Of a DNA stretch of 64,000 nt, positions 33,010 through 43,209 are shown one piece after another. The notes below the pieces were generated by a model. That model was not told where the DNA came from. It worked only from the letters and a program-made list of their open reading frames with translations, and searched no databases. Source of the DNA: Dipteris shenzhenensis (taxonomy: Eukaryota > Polypodiophyta > Polypodiopsida > Gleicheniales); the NCBI GenBank assembly GCA_047967505.1, contig CM106538.1; one strand, 5' to 3'. Numbering within the stretch: the first letter of the stretch is position 1; the number at the start of each line of letters is the position of its first letter. The position numbers and the translations under genes are program-made.

Positions 33010-33620
33010 GAAAAAATCATCCTTGTTAAGTATTCTGCAAATACTTCATGGATGTACTTCTGGAATGTTGCTGGTGCATTCTTGAGTCCAAATGTTATTA
33101 CATTAGATGCAAAGACTGCCCACTCAATTACAAATGTTGTTTAATCCTTGTCTTTTAAGGCCAATCTGATCTGATTATAGCCACTGAGTCCATCTAAAAA
33201 ACTGTAGATTTCATGACCTACAATTGCATCTAAGCCTGAGTCACAAAATGGGAGTGGGAATGGATCGATAATTGTTGCAGCATTCAACTTTCTATAGTCC
33301 ACACATATTCTCAGTTTGCCATTCTTTTTTGGAACAATGACAGTTGGTGACAACCATGTGACATGATCCAATGTATGGCATAATTGGGGTTCATTCTGTA
33401 CCTTTTCTTGACCACTAGAATTGCATCTTTTTTCAAGTTGATCCTATGTTGGCAGAATGTAGGATCTACCCCTTTCATATCAATATAGTTCCATGCAAAC
33501 ACATCTTTGAATTCCATTAGCAAATGTCTAAGTTGTTCTTTGAATGGCTTCTAAAGCCTAGTGCTTACAAGCATTGTTTGTGGTTGATGACATCTCCAAG
33601 GTTTATCTCCTCTAAGTCAG
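33010..33620 (-). pseudogene. pol: Ty3/gypsy reverse transcriptase fragment
   Basis: Minus strand in two frames: LLMEFKDVFAWNYIDMKGVD (about 33525-33465), then after a frameshift LSPTVIVPKKNGKLRICVDY, LNAATIIDPFPLPF, IYSFLDGLSGYNQIRLA (33371-33141), and after a stop WAVFASNVITFGLKNAPATF (about 33120-33060). It ends near 33013, before the catalytic YxDD box. It retains the VDYRKLN part that is deleted from the RT of the 12-kb gypsy. It belongs to a related but different gypsy family. Confidence 0.85.
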
Positions 33621-33738
33621 ACTCTTTTACTCTTGTAGTTCTATTCATATGTTATTCAAATTGTTGCTCTGCCTCAATATTGGCTTGCATACATGTTTTG
33701 GGATTGTCCTACAAGGTATCATCCTCAGTGTTTGACTG

Positions 33739-33862
33739 ATCTGCATCATCATCCTTTGATTTGATAGAGTTTGCATCCGACTTCTATCCAATTTTATGTG
33801 ATCTGCATCATCATCCTTTGATTTGATAGAGTTTGCATCCGACTTCTATCCAATTTTATGTG
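33739..33862. repeat. 62-bp perfect tandem duplication
   Basis: The block from ATCTGCATCATCATCC to CAATTTTATGTG occurs at 33739-33800 and 33801-33862. It lies upstream (minus strand) of the gypsy RT remnant, in what is probably its pol linker. Confidence 0.95.
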
Positions 33863-34790
33863 CTTGTGTGGTTGGGACAGGTGGATCAGAATGCTATGGT
33901 TTGTAGTTTGGAATGATGTATTGCCCCACAATGCTCAACATATCTACCTTAAATAGAGGTACAACTAACGGATTCCTGTGGAGAAACATTTCCTATTCAT
34001 CTTCCTCTAATTTAGCTACCATGTTGACACCTTCTGCTTGCAATGGCTGCATATGGCGAGGGAGAGTCTCTTTGTTATCAGAGAGATCTTAAGCTTTTTC
34101 TTACCTTTTCTGATCGTCGTAATTGTCTCCACTCTTCAATCTTGTGAAGAGACAAAAGGTCAAAGGCCCTCTTACAAGGGGGTACTTCAAAGCTTCAAAG
34201 GAGGACTTCACTCCCCCATTATTGTGGCATCCTCCTCGCAGTCCTAGTGCAAAAGAGGCCAACTTCTAGGATTCTCCCCTAGGATCAGGTGGAAGATGAC
34301 ACACAACTGATCTACTTCAGCAAGGACAATTCTATGGGATCACCCCCTCCCAAGGAAAGCTTGACAACTTAAGAGGCATGGTAACCATGGCCTGGCCTTT
34401 TGGGAAGAACCTTGAAAGGCAGGAGGAAGAGAAAGACATGCCAACCTGACCCCTCCCAACCATTCTAGAGGAAGAGGAACCCTGACAAGAAGCAAACAGC
34501 CCCCTCGAGACCCTCACGGCAACCACCCAAGAGACTCAAGTGCCAATGGAAATTCAATAAGTGGATGAAAAAGCAAGTGTGTCCCTGAGTCATGTGCTAG
34601 CCAACAACCAGAAGTGTCATGACAAGCTGATAAAGAGGGCTCAAAACATCAAGTGGAAAAAGAATCACCTCATAAAGGTAAGGTCATCGATTTTCTCAAC
34701 GAAGATCTTCACATGGAATCCATTGACTAGCTCTCATCACATGCACTCATAGGTTTTCTCCTTGGACTCCAACCCCCTACTGTTTTCTTG
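33863..34790. other. No gene recognised
   Basis: Probably old element DNA: the left part continues the minus-strand gypsy remnant, the right part leads into the DUF4283-like fragment. Open frames are short. Confidence 0.4.
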
Positions 34791-35105
34791 GAAAATTGGC
34801 TTAGGAATAGCTGGGGTAGAAGAGGGATGGTGGTCACAAGTGTCAGATTCCTATGAAGGGACTTTTTGCTTCTTCCTCTTTAAACAAGAGGAGATGACAT
34901 GTGACGCTCTCCATCAAGCTCTCTAGACTATCATGAACCAACTGCTTTACCTGGAACACTGGTCCAAATACTTCAATTTTGATAGGCCTAGGTCCACTAG
35001 TATCCTAGTCTAGGTAAAACTCCCTAATCTCCCATTCTCTCTTGTCCCTCAAGCTACAAGGCTGTGCAGTAGCCTAGGTGAAGTGATAGGAGTTAAAAAG
35101 GAGTA
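34790..35105 (+). pseudogene. DUF4283-like ORF1 fragment of a plant LINE or similar element
   Basis: One plus-strand frame, broken by two TAG codons, reads GTFCFFLFKQEEMTCDAL, then LYLEHWSKYFNFDRPRSTS, then VKLPNLPFSLVPQATRLC and LGEVIGVKKE. The order (FxFxxEED, then LxxWxxxFD, then WVKLPxLP, then LGxxIG) is that of DUF4283, common in the first ORF of plant LINEs. It ends where a copia remnant begins. LINE orientation here is plus, opposite to copies A and B. Confidence 0.55.
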
Positions 35106-35129
35106 GTTCATGGGAGTACTAGTATTATA

Positions 35130-35400
35130 GAAACAAAGGACACCTAAAGACAGACTGTTGGTTGAGAAATAAAAAGGAAGGAGATGGACAACAAGAGAAT
35201 ACACAGGAAGCAAATATAGCAGGTACTGTGTTGCAAGATCCCTTGATTATTTCATTGGAAAATATTATTGATGCATGGGTAGTAGACTTAGGGGCTTCAT
35301 TTCATGCTACATCTCATAGGAAATATTTCCAAGACTATGTTAAAGGTGATTTTGGAGAAGTTCATTGAAGTGGTGGTGATGCATGTAACATTGTTAGAAA
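35130..35400 (+). pseudogene. pol: Copia zinc-knuckle tail and protease
   Basis: NKGHLKTDCWLRNKKEGDG is the end of a CCHC knuckle whose first cysteines are lost. AWVVDLGASFHATSH is the protease active site with Ser replaced by Leu (DLG for DSG), which should abolish activity. A stop follows at about 35366. Confidence 0.8.
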
Positions 35401-35599
35401 GGGAAAAGTGATTATAAAATTATAGAATAGAAACCAATGGTTGCAAAGGAGGTAAGGCATGTTCCTGATTTAAGAAGAAACTTAATTCCAATAGGACAAT
35501 TGGATGATAAAGGTTGCACAACCACATTTATCGGAAATTTGTGGAAGGTCACAAGTTATAGCAAAAGTAGTCAAGGTAGGTACATTGCATTTATGTTAT

Positions 35600-36200
35600 C
35601 GCATTAGCTTCTACAAGAGTAGATATAGCTTTGTGGCATCAAAGGCTTGGACACATGAGTGAGAAGGGGATGTAGATTCTTTATTCAAGAAGTTAGTGCC
35701 AGGTTTCAAGCAGGTTGATCTGGATTTTTGTGAGAACTATTGTTATGAAAAACACGAGATTTCTCAAAGTTGGAAAACAAAAGAAGTGACAAAATTTAGA
35801 GCTTGTGCATAAAGATGTATGGGATGTATGGGTTTTGCTAATGTATCATCTCTTAGTGGTTCTCACTATTATGTTACTTTTAGTGAGGATGCTACTAGAA
35901 AAAGGATGTCTTTGAAACTTTTAAGAAATGGCAAGCTTTGGTTAAGAATGAGACATGAAAGAAGTTGAAGGGTCTCATATCAAATATTGGAGGTGAATAT
36001 TTTAGCAAAGAATTAGATAATTACTCTTCATAAAATGGAATTCATATAAAGAAGATAACTCCAAGAATACCACAAGAAAATCATGTGTCAAAGAGGATGA
36101 ATAGAACAATCAAGGAGCATGCAAGGAGCATTATGCAGTTCACCAGAATCAGTCAATAGAATATAGAGGTCTATGAGGGTAAGTAGATGACCTAAGCAAT
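35600..36200 (+). pseudogene. pol: Copia integrase remnant
   Basis: ALWHQRLGHMSEKG (zinc finger start), SNIGGEYFS (Asn in place of the second catalytic Asp) and VSKRMNRTI (Lys where the catalytic Glu should be). Frameshifts and stops are numerous. Two of three catalytic residues are lost. Confidence 0.75.
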
Positions 36201-36234
36201 TTTCTCCTTCTTTTAATTATGTTCTATTGACTGA

Positions 36235-37040
36235 TTCTGGTGAGCTATGGATAGAATCCAAAAAGGAGTGGGAGGCATGGAAGAGGAAATGGCCTCTTTG
36301 CTACAAATTAGACTTGGGATTTGGTTCGCTTACTTGTGGGAAATGGGAAAATAGCATTGCAGAATAAATGGGTTTACAAGGTGAAGAAAGAAGATGGAGG
36401 AAAAACAAGGTACAAGGCAAGGCTTGTTGTAAAGAAGTTTGCATAGAAGACAAGTATAGACATTGACAAATTATTCTCTCTTGTTGTTAAAATGACTTCA
36501 ATTAGAACTATTTTGAGTCTTGTGGCTATAGAAGACTTGCATGAAGACTTGCATCTTAAACAATTAGATGCCATAGGATGCGAGGTCAAACGAAAGTGGG
36601 AATTGATATGCAGGTTGAAGAAAAGTCTGTATGGATTAAATTAAACTCCAAGGTAGTGGTATTTGAAGTTTGACAAGTTTGTGGTAGAACAAGGTTACAA
36701 TAGATGTCATTCAGACCATTGTATTTATTCTTAGAAACTAGATAATGGCAGATATGTGATCTTGTTATTGTATGTTGATGACATGCTTACTGTAGAGTCT
36801 AACATCTAGGATATAAATGTGCTCAAGAGAAAGTTGGGAAAAACATTTGCAATGAAGGATTTAGGTGCAACAAAGCAAATCCTTGGCATCAGAATAACAA
36901 GGGACATGAAAAATCGCAAACTGACATTGTCTCAAAGTGAGTACATTGAAAAGGTATTTGAAATGCAGAATGCAAAACCTGTTTCTACACCTTTGGCTAA
37001 TCATTTCAAATTATGCAAGGATATGTGTCCCAAGACATAG
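36235..37040 (+). pseudogene. pol: Copia reverse transcriptase remnant
   Basis: WVYKVKKEDGGKTRYKARLV, FSLVVKMTSIRTILSLVA, LKKSLYGL and catalytic LLYVDDML (about 36765-36785) are recognisable across stops and indels. KDLGATKQILGIRITRDM follows in an open stretch from 36819. It closely resembles the RT of the 11-17 kb copia element but is much older. Confidence 0.85.
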
Positions 37041-37055
37041 GAGGAAATTGATTAC

Positions 37056-37690
37056 ATGTCAAGGGTTCCACATGCATCAACAATTGGTAGCTTAATATAT
37101 GCAATGATGTGCACAAGGCCAGATACTGTACATGCAATGGGACTTGTGAGCAAATTTATGAACAATCTAGGTAAAGAATATTGGATGGTTGTAAACTGGA
37201 TTCTTAAATATTTGAGAGGTACGATTACTTATCCATTATGTTTAAAAGGTGCAAAATTGTATTTCAAGGATATGTGTATTCAACTATGGCAGGTCATAAA
37301 GATAGAAGAAGGAGTACCACCAGGTATGTTTTCACTGTAGGTGGAATAGTAGTAAGTGGGTTTCAGACTTGCAAAAGGTTGTTGCACTTTCTACAATAGA
37401 GGCAAAATATGTTACAGTTACACAGGCTAGTAAAGAGATGATTTGGCTACAGAGGTTTATGGAGGAACTTGGGAAGAAGCAAGAAAATTACAGCTTGTAT
37501 AGTGATAGCCAAAGTGCTATTCATCTTGCAAAGATTTTATCCTTCCATTTAAGAACCAAACATATACAATTCAAACATCATTTCATTTGAGCTATTCTGG
37601 AGGGTGGATAGTTAAAGCTAGAAAAGATACACACTAGCTAGAATCTTGCACAGACATGTTGACTAAGTCATAATTAGGTAGAAGTTGAGC
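37056..37690 (+). pseudogene. pol: Copia RNase H remnant
   Basis: VPHASTIGSLIYAMMCTRPD, then after a frameshift a GHKDRRRST-like stretch, then VVALSTIEAKYVTVTQASKE and YSDSQSAIHLAKILSFHLRT. Glu is retained in TIEAKY, and the last Asp in YSDSQSA. Stops near 37336 and 37589 break the frame. Confidence 0.85.
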
Positions 37691-37811
37691 TCTTGCTCAA
37701 TTTCAATTGGTCTTTAAGGACGAGTAAAAATGTGAGATATATCTAGATCCAATTATTTTTAGTGAGTGTAGTAATGGTGGAGTTACTAGGATGAGTCTCC
37801 AAGTGAGAGAT

Positions 37812-38269
37812 TGTTGTATATGGAACCTGATCCTCTTTTTTTCAAAAGTTTTTTTAGCCATGATGTGAACCTAGGCATGTTTATACCCACTCTATGAAAA
37901 GGGGGTGTACAGGGGCAACACCTCCCCTACCACTATCACCAAGGGATTCTAAGGGGCGCATGGGTTGTGCATGCAACAGCCTCAAAGCCAAAAAAACATG
38001 AAAATTGGTGCATGAGTTATGTGATCAAAAAATTATGTGTGGCTCACACAGCTTGAGAGAAATGGATATACTATTTGTATCTTGTATTGTCTTGTTGGCT
38101 AGATAAGAAAGAGATAGAACTGGTTGTTTCTCCGTGGACTTAGCCCACACTGGATGAACCACATATATCAATGTCTCTCTTTCTCTTTGATTCTGTGAGC
38201 TTTCTATATTCTATATTTTATGCATTCCACTTCTTGCATTGTTTCTTTATTATCGTGTTACTCTTAACA
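37812..38269 (+). repeat. Candidate 3' LTR of the decayed copia element
   Basis: Begins TGTTGTATATGG after the purine-rich AAGTGAGAGAT and could end CTCTTAACA. The stretch TCCGTGGACTTAGCCCACAC followed by GAACCACAT matches the R/U5 pattern of plant copia LTRs (ccgtggatgtaggc...gaaccacgta). No second copy is present to confirm the borders. Confidence 0.6.
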
Positions 38270-38587
38270 CAAAGGTGGATAGGACATGCGGGCAAACCTC
38301 ACACATGCAAGGCAATGAAAAGATGGGGTGTGTGTTAAAAGAAGAGACGAAGACCCCATAGCAGCATATGTTCTCTGTAAGACCACATATGGCTTAAACA
38401 AATTGTGACCGAGGTCTACTATCATGCTTCCTTTGCTATTGAAGTGCTACAATAATTTAATATGTGCTACATCCTTTGACTTATGCTCAAGTGCAAAATG
38501 AGGCTGCTAACTTTGGTGCATGGTATACAGACAGCGGATCTAGTGTCCTATGTGAATGATACGATGTGCCTTTCAACATAGTCCCAA

Positions 38588-38872
38588 GTGTTAACAGTAG
38601 TGAGGGGTGTTTCTACCAATATTTACCTAGACGATGCGGCTTATGGCAAGTTCTTGTATGAAAATTTTGATGTCTCTCCCAGAATACCTTTAGGTAAAAA
38701 GGATAGATTCAACAGGTCTGGTGAGAAAAGTGCCAGCAAGGGTGGTAAAGGTGGACGAATATCAAAGAACAAGCATTTCAAGGGGACATGGTGCCTAAAG
38801 AAAAAGAACACTATAGAATTAGCTGGTTTGTTTGGACACAAGGGAAGATCCAATGGGAATAGAGAGAGGTAG
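38588..38872 (+). CDS. Unassigned 94-codon ORF, basic
   Basis: The middle is Lys/Gly/Ser-rich (SGEKSASKGGKGGRISKNKH) and the end basic. No domain recognised. It follows the candidate copia LTR and could be part of the site into which that element inserted, or chance. Confidence 0.2.
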   Translation: MLTVVRGVSTNIYLDDAAYGKFLYENFDVSPRIPLGKKDRFNRSGEKSASKGGKGGRISKNKHFKGTWCLKKKNTIELAGLFGHKGRSNGNRER

Positions 38873-40962
38873 AATGTTAAGTGGGTTTTTGGCTGGTGGT
38901 TAATTTGATTCAATAGCACTCAAACTTTGGTTCTTTACTAATGCAATCCTCTTCAGTAGTGAAAAAACTCTTTGGACTTGTAGTTCTCTGCCTCCTAATG
39001 CTGATTAAGTGGATTCTAGATGGCAATTGATTTGTTCCAGTTTGACTTCAAGGAACTTTTGTTGGACATTTAGAATAGTTTAAGTAATTGTATAAAAATC
39101 ATGGATCTATTCAGTATGCAGGTTAAGAATTCACACAATATTCCTTCTCCACAAGATAGCAAACTTGTGACAATGATAGAGATGGGGTCGGTGCATGTAA
39201 GTTGATCTTGCTTTTTTGGTTGCTACTCAGTTATCCCAAGAAAAACACCGTATCAATAACAGTTCTGAAGGAAGAATTTTGATTTGTTGGGATGCAAAGG
39301 CTGGGGCAAGCTTTCTTGTTACTGCAATAATCCATTTAGTAGCTATGGCTTGGCATCTACATGAATTACTCATTTGGATTCTCTTGATATAGCATATGCT
39401 CAAGCATCAACAAACACAAGAAGGTAGTATACAATGTGAGAAATGCCTCAAAATCACTAGCTACTATTGGTTCACTGATGAAGGTACCTTTCTTTTTCTA
39501 TTTATTTTTGTCCCGTATGCCACACACATGATACTTCCAATTGCACCCATGACAATCCCATATAGACTTCCTCTTTTGGCATCGTTATGCATATGTTGCT
39601 CTCAAGTGTGCAACAATACATTCAAGTGATGGTAGCAAGATCATCTCAAAGAATAAATGTTGTATTCATGCCCAGGGCGGGTAGGAGAAAGGGCAAAGAG
39701 AGAAAAAGGTTCTTACAAATAATAAATGTTGTATCCATGCCCAAGGCAAGATCATATCAAAGAATAAATGTTGTATCCTTGCCCAATGCAGGTAGGAGAA
39801 AGGGCAAAGAGAGAAAAAGGTTCTTGTTATAGAGCTAAAGAATGTCAATCATACTGGTAAGTGGATGCTAAGTTGCAATGGGCCATTAGCGGGATCAACA
39901 TCTCAAAGAATTAATGTTGTATTTGGGCAAGAGAAAGGATACAAATAAAAAAACATTGTTGCTATGGAGGCCAGGATGTAAGGGGGGTGAAGGAGGAAAG
40001 GAGGAGGAGCTGGCATTCAGGTAATATGTCAGCCCCTTACACATTAATGAGACTTAATCACGATGCTACTTGGCGGGCTAATATTCTCGATGCTGTTGGC
40101 ACTAGTATTCTCAATGCATGGTGAAGGGCCCATTCCCTTATATCATAACTTTTTGGGAAATGAAGCGCACCACCTCCCCACCCACACATTGTGTGGTTAT
40201 AATAATTATATTATATATTATCATATTTTAACTGCTTTCCTTCCCCTAGATATACTTGCTTCATATGAATTCTTATGTAACATTCCTCTCTTTTGATGCA
40301 TGTTATCGATGCAAGGGAGGATTCGTGAATCAACAATGAAAATCGAGCCTTGCCAACAAATCCACTTCCTACATGCACATCAACCTCTACATCGATGCAT
40401 CTGACCCAGCACATAAAGAGAACCAAAGAAAAGAAATTATTTGCTGTTCTTTCATCGATTGACGGTTGGTATAGATCTAGATCATAGTAGACTAGATCAC
40501 CATAGAGGAGACACTTTGAATTTCTCCAAGTTGCCAATCTAAGCCATGCCAAAAATTCCCGACTAGTTCCTACTCAGAGTCAGTCCCTATGCTCACATAC
40601 GGTTTCACATCATCACATTACCTGAAACCTGATGTTCATCAATTCAATGAGCAGACTTTAGAGTGTTCAAAGGTATTGGCACATTGTTCAGTGGTAGATA
40701 GCACATGATTTGATTTCACACACACATGCCATCATTGTAAAGCCTATTTGGCTATTTCATGGCATTGTGCACATCATTTGAGCCTTGTAAAGCCTCTTGG
40801 CTATTCCTAACATCATTTGCCACAAACCTTGTAATTCAGATTGGATTATGTATATTACAGTTCTACCTTCACCGCTAGTTCAGATTTCACTTGCCACAGC
40901 CAGTGTTTTGCAGTTGATTCAGATAGTGATTTTCATGACACTTTAAGTACATTTCTTGCACC
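38873..40962. other. Mostly unassigned DNA with one tandem duplication
   Basis: No convincing gene. At 39635-39856 a 111-bp unit is tandemly duplicated (GCAAGATCATCTCAAAGAA ... GAGAAAAAGGTTCTT), with a partial third copy inside it and an echo near 39895. Confidence 0.5.
39635..39856. repeat. 111-bp tandem duplication
   Basis: GCAAGATCATCTCAAAGAAT at 39635 recurs as GCAAGATCATATCAAAGAAT at 39746. The shared GGTAGGAGAAAGGGCAAAGA ends both copies. Confidence 0.85.
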
Positions 40963-43110
40963 ATGTCTATGACTAGCAACCTCAACCTCGAGGCATCTAC
41001 TAAGCTAGACAACTCCAATTATAGCACATGGAAATACCAAATGGAGACCATCTTGTACTTCAGAATAAATGGGAGTATGTAGATGGACCATTGGATGGTC
41101 TAGCCAGCAGTAGCTCTACTCCACCTATTGTCACATCACCAACAGTGGGATCTATAGTGGGATCTCCAGCTACACAAATAGTTTCTGTACCTATAGCAGG
41201 TCCTGCCATTGCCCGGACACAGGCAAAATGGGATAAGAAAGATAAGTATGCATATCATCTGATCAAGCAGAATGTGCAAGATGTCACAATCAACTCACAA
41301 CAGCAGCAAGAGAGACCATGAATCCAGCAGAAATGGTTCAAATCATCCTAAATGGACTAAGGGAGGGATACGAGAATCCAGTCTAGAGTATTGCCATTCA
41401 ACGAAAAATTTTGACACTGGAAGAACTTCAGTCAGTGCTACTTGATGAAGAACTCAAGATGCAAGCCATTCATGCACACAAAGGTCATTCTAATGATCAG
41501 GCATTCACAGCTTCAGACAAAAGCAAAGGCAGAGGCAGAGGTAGATCATTCTAGTGAAGTGGTTATCATTAGCAACAAAATCAACATCAAAGTCAGAATC
41601 AGCATCAGCATCATCCTCAACTACATCTGAATCATCAAAGAGGAAATCATTCCAATCGAGAGGAAGATTCCAAGGATGAGGGAATGCATCCACCAACATG
41701 TCAAACATTCAGTGCAACTACTGTCATAAGCTTGGACACTATGAAAGAGATTACCGCAAGAAGCAGTACGACCAAAGCGATCAATCCAACAGTAATCGAG
41801 GGAATTTTTGAGGAAGAGGAAGTCATCATGGTAGACATTCTTATCACCGTCATTTTGCAAATGAACATGGGAATATGTTTTTTGGAAACGAGGAAATGCA
41901 AAAGATTGATACAGTGTACCTAGACACTGATTGCAATCTAAAAAAGGATTTCAGCTTATCAAGTTGACCAAGCAGATCAGGATCCTTGGTACATCGATAG
42001 TAGTGCATCATCTCATATGACAAATCAACACGAATGGTTCACAAAGATGAAACCATTAGAAGGTCAAAAAATGGCATCTACGTAGCAAATATATAATACA
42101 CCGAATCTAGTTCAAGGGACCAGCATTATCCCTATGAACAATTTCACTGGTATGAAAGGATTAGTGAAAGATTTATTCTATGTTCCAAAGCTTAGCAAGA
42201 ACCTCTTGTTAGTAGGTCAAATGACGGAACACGACTATCAAGTCATCTTCAATGGAGATGAATGCACTATCAGAGACAAATCCAAAAGATTTCAGCTAGT
42301 AGGAAAAGGAGTCAAGGAAGGATGCTTATACAGAATGCTAGCTATAGTACTAGATTGCATGCCATGTTAGCCCAACCGCAACAACAGATGCCACTATCCA
42401 CAAAATGGCACAAGAGATATGGTCATGTCAATTTCAAGAGCTTGCTAGATCTCAAGAATCAGAATATGGCAATTGGGATTCCTAAGCTATAGTTTCTTGG
42501 AAAAGTTTGTGAAGCATGGTGCTTTGGCAAACAAAAGCAAACCAACTTTGGCAGAAGCACCTCTTGAGCAAGAGGTATTCTTGATTTGATACATACAAAT
42601 GTATGGGGCTATGCCCAGACCCACAACATCACTGGTTCACTTTACTACTTAACTTTCATCGATGACTACAAAAGATATTGTTGGGTCTGATTTTTGAAAG
42701 AGAAATCTAAAGTCTTTTCCAGATTTCAAGAATTCAAAGCCATGGTAGAAAACCAAACAGGCAGAAAGATCAAAGTCATGAGATCGGATAGAGGAGGTGA
42801 ATACATGTCTTCAACATTCATGAACTTTTGCAGAAGCCATAGCATTCAAAGACAATTCACTTGTGTAGATGGCAAACTGCTATGAATGAAGAAATGGATG
42901 CTTTGTATAAGAATAATACTTGGGAATTATGCGATCTTCCACCAGGAAATAAGGCCATAGCAAACAAATGGGTATACAAATAGAAGTACAATCCAGACAG
43001 AAGTATTCAAAGATACAAAGCCAGAATAGTTGCAAAAGTATTTGCACAGCAATATGGTCAAGATTATGATGAGACTTATGCTCCAGTAGCAAAGATGGAT
43101 TCCATATGGT
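40963..43110 (+). pseudogene. gag-pol: Second decayed Ty1/copia gag-pol (internally deleted)
   Basis: Gag starts MSMTSNLNLEASTKLDNSNY at 40963 and is stopped within 40 codons. A knuckle CNYCHKLGHYERDY (~41710; last Cys is Tyr), protease DPWYIDSSASSHMTNQHEW (~41980), SVGQM-like region (~42200), integrase zinc-finger region WHKRYGHVNFKSL (~42405) and MRSDRGGEYMSSTFMNF (~42780) follow. At about 42866 the sequence jumps from integrase into RT (MDALYKNNTWELCDLPPGNK, RYKARIVAK, DETYAPVAKMDSI), then ends. It is a different copia family from the two others. Confidence 0.82.
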
Positions 43111-43125
43111 TGCATATGTTAGTTT

Positions 43126-43203
43126 AGAAGTGGGAGAGGATTGGACCCTGTGATTCATATGACAAGAAGTGGGAGAGGATTGGACCCTATGATTCATATG
43201 ACA
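43126..43203. repeat. 39-bp tandem duplication
   Basis: AGAAGTGGGAGAGGATTGGA starts at 43126 and 43165, with the first bases of a third copy at 43204. It sits exactly where the copia RT remnant is cut off. Confidence 0.9.
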
Positions 43204-43209
43204 AGAAGT

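Larger units (their letters stand above)
35125..38269 (+). mobile_element. Decayed Ty1/copia element with candidate 3' LTR
   Basis: Remnants occur in order: zinc knuckle tail, protease, integrase, RT, RNase H, polypurine-like stretch and an LTR-like sequence at 37812-38269. No 5' LTR or gag start was found; the left end abuts a DUF4283 fragment, so the element is 5'-truncated or the left end is too decayed. Confidence 0.8.
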
